Source: CAVPDE01 sp963702565
Lineage (GTDB): Bacteria; Desulfobacterota; DSM-4660; Desulfatiglandales; HGW-15
Assembly: GCA_963702565.1 (NCBI GenBank)
Contig: CAVPDE010000022.1
Coordinates: 207,416-271,415, forward strand
Direction: 5' to 3'
Length of the DNA: 64,000 nt
Below the pieces are notes generated by a model. The model was not told the DNA's origin, searched no databases, and saw only the letters and a list, made by a program, of their open reading frames with translations. Positions 24,475 to 31,281 of this stretch are shown here, one piece after another (positions within the stretch are counted from its first letter, which is position 1; every line of letters starts with the position of its first letter). Both the position numbers and the translations under genes were made by a program.

Positions 24475-26571
24475 CTAGGGGTTCTTTTGCCCCAGCAGGG
24501 CTAGCAAATCCTTGACCTCCGTGGTCGGGTCCTTGCAGGCACGGCCTGAGCACACATAAGCCGTGGCTTTCCCGTTTACGGGGTCATAGTTTTTCGCAAA
24601 AGCGGCTAGCGCATCGATCCCTGCGCTTTCTTCCCCGGCCGGGCGGAACAGGAGAACCTGATTGGGGGAAAAGCGGGATCGCAGCGCGTCCAACATCTCT
24701 TTGGCGCCCAGAGTACCGGAGATGACGACGTCGTGGGAAGAGCTCAGGCTGAAATCAACAGCACTCAGAAACTGGGTGTATCCTGACGGGAACTGGCGCA
24801 CCTGCTCTGAAAAAGCCCTTTGAAGTTTGAAGGCTCGGTCCTCCAGATCCGCATCGCCGGTGAATCGACCCAGGCGAAGCAGATTGAGCATGGCCACGGC
24901 ATTCCCCGAGGGAAGCGCCCCATCGTAGACTTCTTTCTTGCGCACAATCAGGTTCTCTGCATCATCGGAAGTAAAATACAGGCCTCCCCCCTGCGCATCC
25001 CAGAAGTGGTGGATCATGTCTTTGTTGAGCTCAAGGGCGGTCTTGAGAAATCGGGCGTCAAAGGTGGCCTCGTAGGTTTCGAGGAGACCCCACACCAGGA
25101 ACGCATAGTCATCCAGGTGCGCAGGAATGCGGGCTTCGCCTTCGCGAAAGCGGTGGAGGAGGCGGCCATCCGGTGTTCGCAGCTTTTTCAGAATGAACTC
25201 CACAGCACCTTCTGCGGCATCGGAGTAAGCCTTGTCTCCGAGCACCTGCGCTCCCCTGGCAAGGGCGGCAACCATCAGACCGTTCCAGTCCGTGAGAATC
25301 TTGTCATCCTTGTGAGGGTGGATGCGCCTTTCCCTTGCTTCAAAAAGCCTGGACCGGGCTGAATCGATTTTTTTCTTGAGCTCTTTCTCGGGCAGATTCA
25401 TTTCGGAGGCAATATCCGAAAGGGATTTGCCTGTGTAGAGAATGTTGGCTCCCAGGTTTTCCCCGCTCGCCTCTTCTCTGAAGTTCCCGTTCTTTTCCAC
25501 ATGGAAAACCCGCACGATCAGATCCGCTTCATCGGGCGGGAGGGTCTCTCGAAGTTCCTGTTCCGTCCAGACGTAAAACTTTCCTTCGACCCCCTCGCTG
25601 TCCGCATCCTCGGCAGAGTAGAAACCGCCTTCAGGGGATCTCAGGTCTCTGAGGACATAGGCGAAGATTTCCCTTGCCGTGTCGGAGTAAACGGTGTTCC
25701 CGGTGGCCTGAAAGGTTTCAAGGTACGCAAGGGCGAGCATGGCCTGGTCGTAAAGCATTTTTTCGAAATGGGGAACCAGCCACTCCTTGTCCGTCGAATA
25801 TCGGTGAAAGCCGAACCCGACCTGATCAAAGATCCCGCCCCAGCGGATCTCCTGAAGGGTTTTTTCCACCATCTCCAATGCTTCTTGATGGTCTGTTCTC
25901 CTCCAGTAGCGAAGCATGAAGAAAAAATTGTGGGGGGTGGGGAACTTGGGAGCGCCGCTGAACCCGCCATAGGTTTTGTCAAAACGCTGGCTGAGATCCT
26001 CAAACGCTTTGTCGAAAACACCGGCGTCAAGCAGTTCTCCGGGTTTTTCCTTTTCCATGGATTGGAGTGCGGCGGTCATGTTTTCGGCGGACTCAAGAAC
26101 GTCTTTGTGCCGGTTCCTCCACACCTCGCTGATTCGAGGAATGAGCTCCATCAGGCCCGTGCGTCCGAATCGGCTTCCTTTTGGAATGTAGGTGGCTACG
26201 AAGAAAGGCTTCTTGTCCGGAGTCATTACAATCGTGAGAGGCCAGCCGCCGCTGCCGGTCATCATCTGACATACGGTCATATAGACGTGATCTATATCCG
26301 GCCTCTCCTCTCGATCTACCTTGATAGAAACGAAGGCTTCGTTCATCAGCTCTGCGACTTCAGCATCTTCGAAGGATTCTTTTTCCATCACGTGGCACCA
26401 GTGGCAGGTGGAGTAGCCGATGGAAAGAAAAATCGGCTTGTTTTCAGCCCCCGCCTTTTCAAAGGCCTCTTCGTTCCATGCATGCCAATCCACGGGGTTG
26501 TATGCGTGCTGGAGCAGGTAGGGGCTCTTTTCTTTGATGAGCTTATTGGGGCTATTGCTTGAAACCGTCAT
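24475..26571 (-). CDS. Thioredoxin-fold DUF255 protein (YyaL/SSP411 family)
   Basis: A 698-residue protein behind AGGAGG. The N-terminal thioredoxin-like domain has the family hallmark SIGYSTCHWCHVME near residues 50-63 and opens with SPYLLQHAYNPVDWH. The rest is an (alpha/alpha)6-like barrel of N-acylglucosamine epimerase type (WGGIFDQVGFGFHRYSTD, DDYAFLVWGL). It is close to full family length. The physiological substrate is not known. It is monocistronic. Confidence 0.92.
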   Translation of the reverse strand: MTVSSNSPNKLIKEKSPYLLQHAYNPVDWHAWNEEAFEKAGAENKPIFLSIGYSTCHWCHVMEKESFEDAEVAELMNEAFVSIKVDREERPDIDHVYMTVCQMMTGSGGWPLTIVMTPDKKPFFVATYIPKGSRFGRTGLMELIPRISEVWRNRHKDVLESAENMTAALQSMEKEKPGELLDAGVFDKAFEDLSQRFDKTYGGFSGAPKFPTPHNFFFMLRYWRRTDHQEALEMVEKTLQEIRWGGIFDQVGFGFHRYSTDKEWLVPHFEKMLYDQAMLALAYLETFQATGNTVYSDTAREIFAYVLRDLRSPEGGFYSAEDADSEGVEGKFYVWTEQELRETLPPDEADLIVRVFHVEKNGNFREEASGENLGANILYTGKSLSDIASEMNLPEKELKKKIDSARSRLFEARERRIHPHKDDKILTDWNGLMVAALARGAQVLGDKAYSDAAEGAVEFILKKLRTPDGRLLHRFREGEARIPAHLDDYAFLVWGLLETYEATFDARFLKTALELNKDMIHHFWDAQGGGLYFTSDDAENLIVRKKEVYDGALPSGNAVAMLNLLRLGRFTGDADLEDRAFKLQRAFSEQVRQFPSGYTQFLSAVDFSLSSSHDVVISGTLGAKEMLDALRSRFSPNQVLLFRPAGEESAGIDALAAFAKNYDPVNGKATAYVCSGRACKDPTTEVKDLLALLGQKNP

Positions 26572-26690
26572 GGCTGTTGCCTCCTAGGCGGAACCGTTTT
26601 ATAAACAGAAACTAATCATGAATCTTTGAGCCACAACTTGCCCTGACACGAAGCCATGACGGGTCAGGAATCAAAAAACACCTTCTGCCC

Positions 26691-26730
26691 TTGATGACAG
26701 AATATTTGGAATTATATTCGTCAATATTCT
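26691..26730 (+). promoter_or_regulatory. Promoter with inverted repeat before rubrerythrin
   Basis: TTGATG (26691-26696), a 16-nt spacer and TATATT (26713-26718) form a promoter. AGAATATT (26699-26706) and AATATTCT (26723-26730) are perfect inverted arms flanking the -10 box, a good operator position for a redox or metal regulator. This is inferred from position only. Confidence 0.45.
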
Positions 26731-26861
26731 AATCTTCCGGGCATAAACCCATTAGGAACTCCGGATTTCGTCAGGAAGACCCGCGGACTCCCAGGCTTGT
26801 TTTGAGAGAAGCATGGGAGCTTTGAAAACCATGATCAAAACAAAAGAAAGGAGACACAAGA

Positions 26862-27356
26862 ATGAGTAACACGGAAAAGAATCTAGGGGATGCGTTTGCA
26901 GGCGAATCCCAGGCCAACAGGAAGTATCTTGCCTTTGCGAAGCAGGCGGATCAAGAGGGTTTCAAGCAGGTCGCAAAGCTTTTCAGAGCGGCTGCAGAGG
27001 CGGAGACCGTTCATGCCCATGCCCACCTTAGGACCCTGGGCGGGATCGGAAAAACGGTGGACAACCTGAAAACCGCCATTGCAGGTGAAACCCACGAGTT
27101 CAAGAAAATGTATCCGGAGTTCATTGCGGAAGCCCAAAAAGAGGGCAACAAGGCGGGTGAACGCTCCTTCAACTTTGCCAACGAGGTGGAGAAGATTCAC
27201 GCAGGCCTTTACCAGAAGGCGCTGGACAATCTAGGCAAGAATGCCGACGTGGACTACTATGTGTGCTCCGTGTGCGGCATGACCGTTGAAAAGGAAGCCC
27301 CGGAGAAGTGCCCTGTTTGCGGCGCGGCGAAAAAGGCCTTTTTCAAGGTTTCGTAG
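26862..27356 (+). CDS. rbr: Rubrerythrin
   Basis: A 164-residue NADH/rubredoxin-linked peroxidase. The diiron domain has ESQANRKYLAFA and AAEAETVHAHAH in the first half and ETHEFKKMYPEF and EVEKIHAGLY in the second. The C-terminal rubredoxin-like domain has CSVCG and CPVCGAAK near residues 137-155. It follows an AAAGGAGA site and its own promoter. It opens the oxygen-defence island and a hairpin follows its stop codon. Confidence 0.95.
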   Translation: MSNTEKNLGDAFAGESQANRKYLAFAKQADQEGFKQVAKLFRAAAEAETVHAHAHLRTLGGIGKTVDNLKTAIAGETHEFKKMYPEFIAEAQKEGNKAGERSFNFANEVEKIHAGLYQKALDNLGKNADVDYYVCSVCGMTVEKEAPEKCPVCGAAKKAFFKVS

Positions 27357-27366
27357 TGAGCTGGCT

Positions 27367-27400
27367 TGCCCCTCTCCGACCCTTCAGGAGGGGAGGGGCA
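27367..27400 (+). terminator. Hairpin after rubrerythrin
   Basis: TGCCCCTC (27367-27374) pairs with GAGGGGCA (27393-27400), extended inward by three more pairs to an 11-bp stem with a 12-nt loop. Only GTTT follows, so termination would be partial. Confidence 0.5.
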
Positions 27401-27418
27401 GTTTAAAGGAGACGGATA

Positions 27419-27625
27419 ATGGCGTGCCCTTTTTGCGGAGGTGAGCATTTTTATGCAAAAAACCCTGATGATGAATATGAAACCTGCGAGTTTGAGTTGA
27501 AGGGTGGTGAGGTCGTTTTTACCTCAGAGGACGAGGAGTCCTGGCGACCGGAACTCACGGAGGGCACGGAGGCTTATTGCGATCATTGCGCTTGGCACGG
27601 CAAGCTGAAAGAACTCAAGAGTTAG
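27419..27625 (+). CDS. Small Cys4 zinc-ribbon-like protein, function unknown
   Basis: A 68-residue acidic protein behind AAGGAGACGG. CPFCGG at the N-terminus and CDHC near residue 53 could hold one zinc or iron; an acidic stretch lies between. No family name is recognised. It stands between rubrerythrin and rubredoxin and may be an electron carrier or accessory factor, which is inference from context. Confidence 0.75.
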   Translation: MACPFCGGEHFYAKNPDDEYETCEFELKGGEVVFTSEDEESWRPELTEGTEAYCDHCAWHGKLKELKS

Positions 27626-27643
27626 AGAGCAACCTGATTGGAC

Positions 27644-27841
27644 ATGGAAAAATACCAGTGCCAAGTCTGCGGTCTCATCTATGAGCCTGAAAACGGTGAT
27701 CCCGATCACGGCATGAACCCTGGGACCTGTCTTGAAGATCTCCCCTTTGGATGGGTTTGTCCGGTTTGCGGCGCGGCGCGGGACATGTTCGGTAGGATGG
27801 GGAGTGAGAATTACGGATTCGTTCAGGGGTTTATGCTTTAA
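27644..27841 (+). CDS. Rubredoxin
   Basis: A 65-residue rubredoxin with CQVCGLIYEPENGDPDHG and GWVCPVCGA, the two canonical knuckles that bind one iron. Electron donor to rubrerythrin, desulfoferrodoxin and the flavodiiron protein is the expected role. The C-terminus is about ten residues longer than in classical rubredoxins. The ATG at 27644 is used; a TTG at 27638 is possible and neither has a strong ribosome binding site. Confidence 0.93.
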   Translation: MEKYQCQVCGLIYEPENGDPDHGMNPGTCLEDLPFGWVCPVCGAARDMFGRMGSENYGFVQGFML

Positions 27842-27868
27842 TCTGAGATCGCTGAAGGAGACTAACTC

Positions 27869-28084
27869 GTGGCAAAACCTGAAGAAATGTGGCAGTGCCA
27901 AACAACGAACTGCGGTTATATCTATGATCCGGACAGAGGGGACAGAAAGGGCAAGGTGCCGAAGGGGACTCGTTTCGAAGATCTTCCTGAGGATTGGAAG
28001 TGCCCGGTTTGCGGAGCGGGCAAGAAGATGTTCCGGCCTTTGGCCGGGCCCGGGTCTGTGGCGGCTGAAACAGGGCAGGGTTGA
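27869..28084 (+). CDS. Rubredoxin with C-x4-C first knuckle (Rd-2-like)
   Basis: A 71-residue protein starting at GTG behind GAAGGAGA. The second knuckle CPVCGAGKK is normal, but the first reads CQTTNCGYIYDP, with four residues between the cysteines instead of two. The same feature is known in a second rubredoxin of Desulfovibrio desulfuricans 27774, where it alters iron-site properties. It follows the normal rubredoxin by 27 nt, so the two are probably co-expressed for different partners. Confidence 0.9.
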   Translation: MAKPEEMWQCQTTNCGYIYDPDRGDRKGKVPKGTRFEDLPEDWKCPVCGAGKKMFRPLAGPGSVAAETGQG

Positions 28085-28129
28085 GAGCCTCCGACCTGGA
28101 CAGAGGCCTGAAAGGAGAGTGGAGATCAC

Positions 28130-28171
28130 TTGACATGCTCTGTCCTGTGAGTAGATTAGGAATCATTCCTA
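28130..28171 (+). promoter_or_regulatory. Promoter and PerR/Fur-type operator before the regulator gene
   Basis: TTGACA (28130-28135), a 16-nt spacer and TAGATT (28152-28157) form a promoter. Directly at the -10 edge lies a perfect 7-1-7 dyad, TAGGAAT C ATTCCTA (28157-28171). A dyad with one central base fits Fur-family sites, so negative autoregulation by the encoded protein is likely. Confidence 0.65.
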
Positions 28172-28192
28172 TTAACTTCAGGCCGGGCTTAT

Positions 28193-28639
28193 TTGAACTC
28201 TGATCAAAAATACAGGATGACTCACCAGCGTCAGGTGATCCTTGAAGAGATTAAAAGGGATCCGTCTCATCCTACAGCGGATGAGATTTACGACCGGGTC
28301 AGGAAAAAACTCCCAAGAATCAGCATGGGGACGGTTTACCGCAACCTAGAGATTCTTTCCTCGTGCGGACTTATCCACAGGCTGGAACCGGGGTTGCCTC
28401 AGATGCGGTTTGATTCTGTGACCCGCGATCATTACCACATCACCTGCATGCAATGCGGAAAGATTGAAGATGCTCCGATCGAAACTTCCGACAACGCCCT
28501 TGAAAACCTGGAAAACGCTCTTGGCCGGCTGACCAAACACGGTATTTTCGGGCACAAGCTCGAGTTCGTAGGACTCTGCAAGGAGTGTTTGCAGAAAGAA
28601 ACTCAAAACAAAGACCAGCACGATGACGAAGAATCGTGA
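28193..28639 (+). CDS. perR: Fur-family transcriptional regulator, PerR-like
   Basis: A 148-residue regulator, probably starting at TTG 28193 (MNSDQKYRMTHQR); an ATG at 28217 would remove only eight residues but has a poor ribosome site. The winged helix has ADEIYDRVRKK and MGTVYRNLEIL. The metal region has DHYHITCMQCG and a C-terminal FVGLCKECL, giving the structural CxxC-CxxC zinc site. Peroxide-sensing PerR is favoured over Fur by the neighbours (thiol peroxidase, desulfoferrodoxin, rubredoxins). Confidence 0.88.
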   Translation: MNSDQKYRMTHQRQVILEEIKRDPSHPTADEIYDRVRKKLPRISMGTVYRNLEILSSCGLIHRLEPGLPQMRFDSVTRDHYHITCMQCGKIEDAPIETSDNALENLENALGRLTKHGIFGHKLEFVGLCKECLQKETQNKDQHDDEES

Positions 28640-28651
28640 AGGAGGATTAAA

Positions 28652-29173
28652 ATGGAAGAGCGCAAAGGGTTAGTTACCTTTATGGGAAATCCCCTGACCC
28701 TCGTGGGGCCCTCCCTCAAAGTAGGAGACAAGGCCCCTAATTTCACCGTTCTGGACAACAATCTCACCCCCGTCGATTTGTCCTCGTACAAAGGAAAGGT
28801 CTGCATCCTATCCTCTGTGCCATCCCTCGACACCCCGGTGTGCGACCTGGAAACACGCAGGTTCAACCAGGAGGCGGCGACTCTGGGACCGGGCGTCGCG
28901 GTTCTGACGCTGAGCATGGATCTGCCCTTTGCCCAGAAGCGGTGGTGTGGTGCAGCGGGAGTCGACAAGGTGACTACTCTGTCCGACCACCGCGACGCGT
29001 CCTTTGGGACAGCCTATGGAACGCTGATCAAGGAGCTCCGGTTGTTGGCGCGATGTGTCTTTGTCGTAGATAAGGACGGAGTCCTACGATACATCCAGCT
29101 CGTCAAAGAGATTGCGCAGGAGCCTGATTACGCTGCAGTCCTGGATGCAGTCAAGAAGCTTCTCAAGAAATGA
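28652..29173 (+). CDS. tpx: Thiol peroxidase
   Basis: A 173-residue atypical 2-Cys peroxiredoxin that reduces hydroperoxides. The peroxidatic site is SVPSLDTPVCDLETRRF near residues 55-71 and the second cysteine lies in RWCGAAG near residue 98. The N-terminal GNPLTLVGPSLKVGD is typical of Tpx. It starts behind GGAGG, 12 nt after the regulator stop, so the two are transcribed together. Here the electron donor is probably a thioredoxin encoded elsewhere. Confidence 0.95.
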   Translation: MEERKGLVTFMGNPLTLVGPSLKVGDKAPNFTVLDNNLTPVDLSSYKGKVCILSSVPSLDTPVCDLETRRFNQEAATLGPGVAVLTLSMDLPFAQKRWCGAAGVDKVTTLSDHRDASFGTAYGTLIKELRLLARCVFVVDKDGVLRYIQLVKEIAQEPDYAAVLDAVKKLLKK

Positions 29174-29249
29174 CGGCCGAGGGGCTTTCATGAGAAGTCC
29201 GCGAATAACGGATAACTGCAATCACTTTTTTAATGGAGGAGGAAGAACC

Positions 29250-29624
29250 ATGGCAGAAAGACTGGAAGTCTACAAGTGTGATCTGTGCGGCAACATCGTC
29301 GAGGTGTTGAACGGAGGAAAAGGGGAACTCGTGTGCTGCGGTCAGCCCATGAAGCTCATAAAAGAGAACACCGTGGACGCGGCAAAAGAAAAACACGTGC
29401 CCGTGATCGAAAAAATCGCCGGGGGCTACAAGGTGAAAGTCGGAAGCGTGGCCCATCCCATGGAAGAGAAGCACTACATCCAATGGATCGAGCTGATCGC
29501 CGACGGGGAAGCCTATCGCCATTTCCTGAAGCCGGGCATGGCGCCTGAGGCGACCTTCAAGATCGGCGCGGCCAAGGTCACTGCCCGCGAGTACTGCAAC
29601 CTTCATGGCCTCTGGAAGGCCTAG
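29250..29624 (+). CDS. dfx: Desulfoferrodoxin (superoxide reductase)
   Basis: A 125-residue two-iron protein; the ATG at 29250 lies behind GGAGGAAGAA and starts MAERLEVYKC. Center I is the desulforedoxin-like Cys4 site (CDLCG and CC near residues 10-31). Center II is the superoxide-reducing site with EKHVP, AHPMEEKHYI and CNLHGLWK supplying four histidines and one cysteine. It converts superoxide to peroxide using rubredoxin electrons. It sits downstream of tpx with a 76-nt gap. Confidence 0.95.
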   Translation: MAERLEVYKCDLCGNIVEVLNGGKGELVCCGQPMKLIKENTVDAAKEKHVPVIEKIAGGYKVKVGSVAHPMEEKHYIQWIELIADGEAYRHFLKPGMAPEATFKIGAAKVTAREYCNLHGLWKA

Positions 29625-29650
29625 TTCGAGGCTTGAGAGTCTGGGCAGAG

Positions 29651-29684
29651 GACATGTGAGGATCGACTGAGACCCTCACATGTC
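29651..29684 (+). other. 11-bp perfect hairpin between dfx and the rubredoxin-like gene
   Basis: GACATGTGAGG (29651-29661) and CCTCACATGTC (29674-29684) form a perfect stem with a 12-nt loop. No T-run follows, so it looks more like an mRNA processing or protein-binding structure than a terminator. Confidence 0.6.
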
Positions 29685-29711
29685 ACTCATTAAATTAGGG
29701 AGGTAAGCAAA

Positions 29712-29867
29712 ATGGCCGACTGGAAATGCAACAAATGCGGCTACACGTTGAAGGCGGACAAACCGCCTGAGACTTGCCCGTCCTGTAAGCAGAAGTGCGA
29801 CTTTTTGGATGTGTCCTGCTACATCCCGGAATGTGGTCAGTCGGGCACGGATCCAAGGTTGAGGTAG
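29712..29867 (+). CDS. 51-aa rubredoxin-like Cys-rich protein
   Basis: A short gene behind GGGAGGTAAGC reading MADWKCNKCGYTLKAD, then TCPSCKQKC and SCYIPECG. The first two CxxC pairs make a rubredoxin-like iron or zinc site; three more cysteines follow and may hold a second metal or disulfide. Similar stand-alone proteins occur beside redox genes in anaerobes. Function is unknown but electron transfer is plausible. It lies between desulfoferrodoxin and another small CxxC protein. Confidence 0.85.
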   Translation: MADWKCNKCGYTLKADKPPETCPSCKQKCDFLDVSCYIPECGQSGTDPRLR

Positions 29868-29887
29868 TCCGGCCCAGGAGGAGAGAG

Positions 29888-30067
29888 ATGTCCAAAAGAA
29901 AATACCGCGTGCGGGCGGAGTGCCCGTCTTGTGCCTGTGGGGATGTGAGTTTTCTAGGCCCTGACAAGCTGAGAGAAAAATTCATCGGAGATGAAAAAGA
30001 GATCGAGATCCTTTGCCCCATGTGCGGGACCAAGCACAAGGGAAAGGTGGAGGAAGTTAAGGAGTAG
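29888..30067 (+). CDS. 59-aa zinc-ribbon-like protein
   Basis: A basic small protein behind AGGAGGAGAG: MSKRKYRVRAECPSCACGD, a charged middle, and LCPMCGTKHKGKVEEVKE. The CPSC and CPMC pairs suggest one zinc ribbon. It is probably in one operon with the preceding 51-aa protein (20-nt gap) and the flavodoxin that follows (17-nt gap). No named family is recognised. Confidence 0.75.
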   Translation: MSKRKYRVRAECPSCACGDVSFLGPDKLREKFIGDEKEIEILCPMCGTKHKGKVEEVKE

Positions 30068-30084
30068 GCTCAAGGGAGGGAAAC

Positions 30085-30519
30085 ATGGGAAAGGCGATCG
30101 TCGTCTATTCGACAAGGACAGGGGAGACGAAACAGATTGCGGATCTGATTGCCGAAGGAATCCGGATGAAGGGAGCCGAAGCGAATGTGGTCAATGTCAC
30201 GGCTGTGAAAAAGGACACGGATCTTCAGGGATATGACGCTTATGTCTTCGGCTCTGCCACGTATCACGGAGAGATGATGCTGCCCATGAAGACCATGCTC
30301 TTCATGGCGGAGAAGGCCGGACTTGAGGGCAAGATCGGCGGTGCCTTCGGAGCTTTTGGCTGGAGCGGTGAGGCGCCGGATCGAATTTTCGACACCATGA
30401 AGAACATTTTCAAAATGAACATGGTTAGCGGCCCGCTGAGGCTGAAGTCCTCTTCCCTGGGAGGCGGAGTTCAGATGGCCCAGGACTATGGCAAGCAAAT
30501 CGGAAAGAAACTGAGCTGA
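30085..30519 (+). CDS. Flavodoxin-domain protein
   Basis: A 144-residue protein with the FMN phosphate loop STRTGETKQIA at residues 9-19 and later loops GSATYHGEMM and GAFGWSGEAPD. The sequence is close to the C-terminal flavodoxin domain of flavodiiron proteins, and the same GSYGWSGEA motif occurs in the FprA gene at 34799, so it may be a detached FprA-type flavodoxin module serving electron transfer in the same island. Confidence 0.9.
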   Translation: MGKAIVVYSTRTGETKQIADLIAEGIRMKGAEANVVNVTAVKKDTDLQGYDAYVFGSATYHGEMMLPMKTMLFMAEKAGLEGKIGGAFGAFGWSGEAPDRIFDTMKNIFKMNMVSGPLRLKSSSLGGGVQMAQDYGKQIGKKLS

Positions 30520-30589
30520 GGGCTTATGAACGACAACCGACCGCAGACCGCCGACGGCGGATGGGTGAGAGCGGATGCCGGGAAAAGCC

Positions 30590-30618
30590 TTGACACGAAA
30601 TTACTGTTACGATAAAAA
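30590..30618 (+). promoter_or_regulatory. Candidate promoter upstream of the CooS cluster
   Basis: TTGACA (30590-30595), 17-nt spacer, TAAAAA (30613-30618). It precedes the small zinc-ribbon gene at 30662 and may drive the genes up to cooS. Confidence 0.5.
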
Positions 30619-30661
30619 ATAATTTCCTCACTGAATAAAGCCCATAAGAAGGAGAAGAGCC

Positions 30662-30847
30662 ATGACGACCCCCATGCATTGCCCTGGCATGCAGGATCTG
30701 AAGAATTTGAAGTCCTTTGTCTGCAAGTGCCCGAATTGTGGCAAGGAAAAAGAGGTTTTCTCAGACGAGTTCAACAGGGAGCACATCTGTGCGGGTTGCA
30801 AGAAACCCATTGATTTCACGAAGTGCATCCTGGAAGCTGAGGCATAA
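30662..30847 (+). CDS. 61-aa zinc-ribbon protein, function unknown
   Basis: Starts behind GAAGGAGAAGAGC. Cysteines occur in MHCPGM, KCPNCGKE and ICAGCKKP plus KCIL, allowing a Cys4 zinc site with extras. The motif order resembles small zinc ribbons found beside CO dehydrogenase or redox genes, but I cannot name it. It is the first gene after the TTGACA promoter. Confidence 0.75.
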   Translation: MTTPMHCPGMQDLKNLKSFVCKCPNCGKEKEVFSDEFNREHICAGCKKPIDFTKCILEAEA

Positions 30848-30984
30848 TAATCCGGCCTGAGTGGATTCAAAGGGCCTTCCGATGCGTTCGCTGATTGGCC
30901 CTTATAGTGTCATGTATTTAATATTGCTATTAAAAAGGTGGTACGGCCTGCCCCTGGAGAACCAGCTTTTTTGAGGTTGATTTT

Positions 30985-31209
30985 GTGATCCGATTCGAGT
31001 ATGACATCACCAAGCATCCTGCCGAAGAGTTCAACAAGCTCATTTATTTTTGCTCAGACGAGGGGGAATGCGCTCTCCGCGAACTGCCCCCTGACCAACT
31101 ACGAGTGCTCGTCAAGCTTCTCAACCAGAGAGGCGATGAGGGGTGGGAGTTGATAGAGATGTTCTTCGGTAAAGATGGAATGGTTGCCTTTTGGAAAAGA
31201 GCTCTTTAG
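30985..31209 (+). CDS. 74-aa DUF4177-like protein
   Basis: Starts at GTG 30985 (MIRFEYDI). A single beta-alpha-beta-beta unit is suggested by LLNQRGDEGWELIEMFFGKD and a final AFWKR strand, a pattern shared with DUF4177-type proteins. No function is known. It immediately precedes cooS with a 72-nt gap. Confidence 0.7.
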   Translation: MIRFEYDITKHPAEEFNKLIYFCSDEGECALRELPPDQLRVLVKLLNQRGDEGWELIEMFFGKDGMVAFWKRAL

Positions 31210-31281
31210 TTTTTTTGTGCTTATTCGGAATAGTTACTAATATTCTTAGAAGGAATAAAAATCCACGAAGGAGGAGAAGTG

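Noticed and set aside
25501..26562. 353-codon plus-strand frame opposite the DUF255 gene
   Set aside because: Shadow frame; the minus strand carries all conserved motifs.
30848..30984. Riboswitch or tRNA in the gap before the DUF4177-like gene
   Set aside because: No conserved riboswitch core or tRNA arms could be read; the stretch is A/T-rich only.
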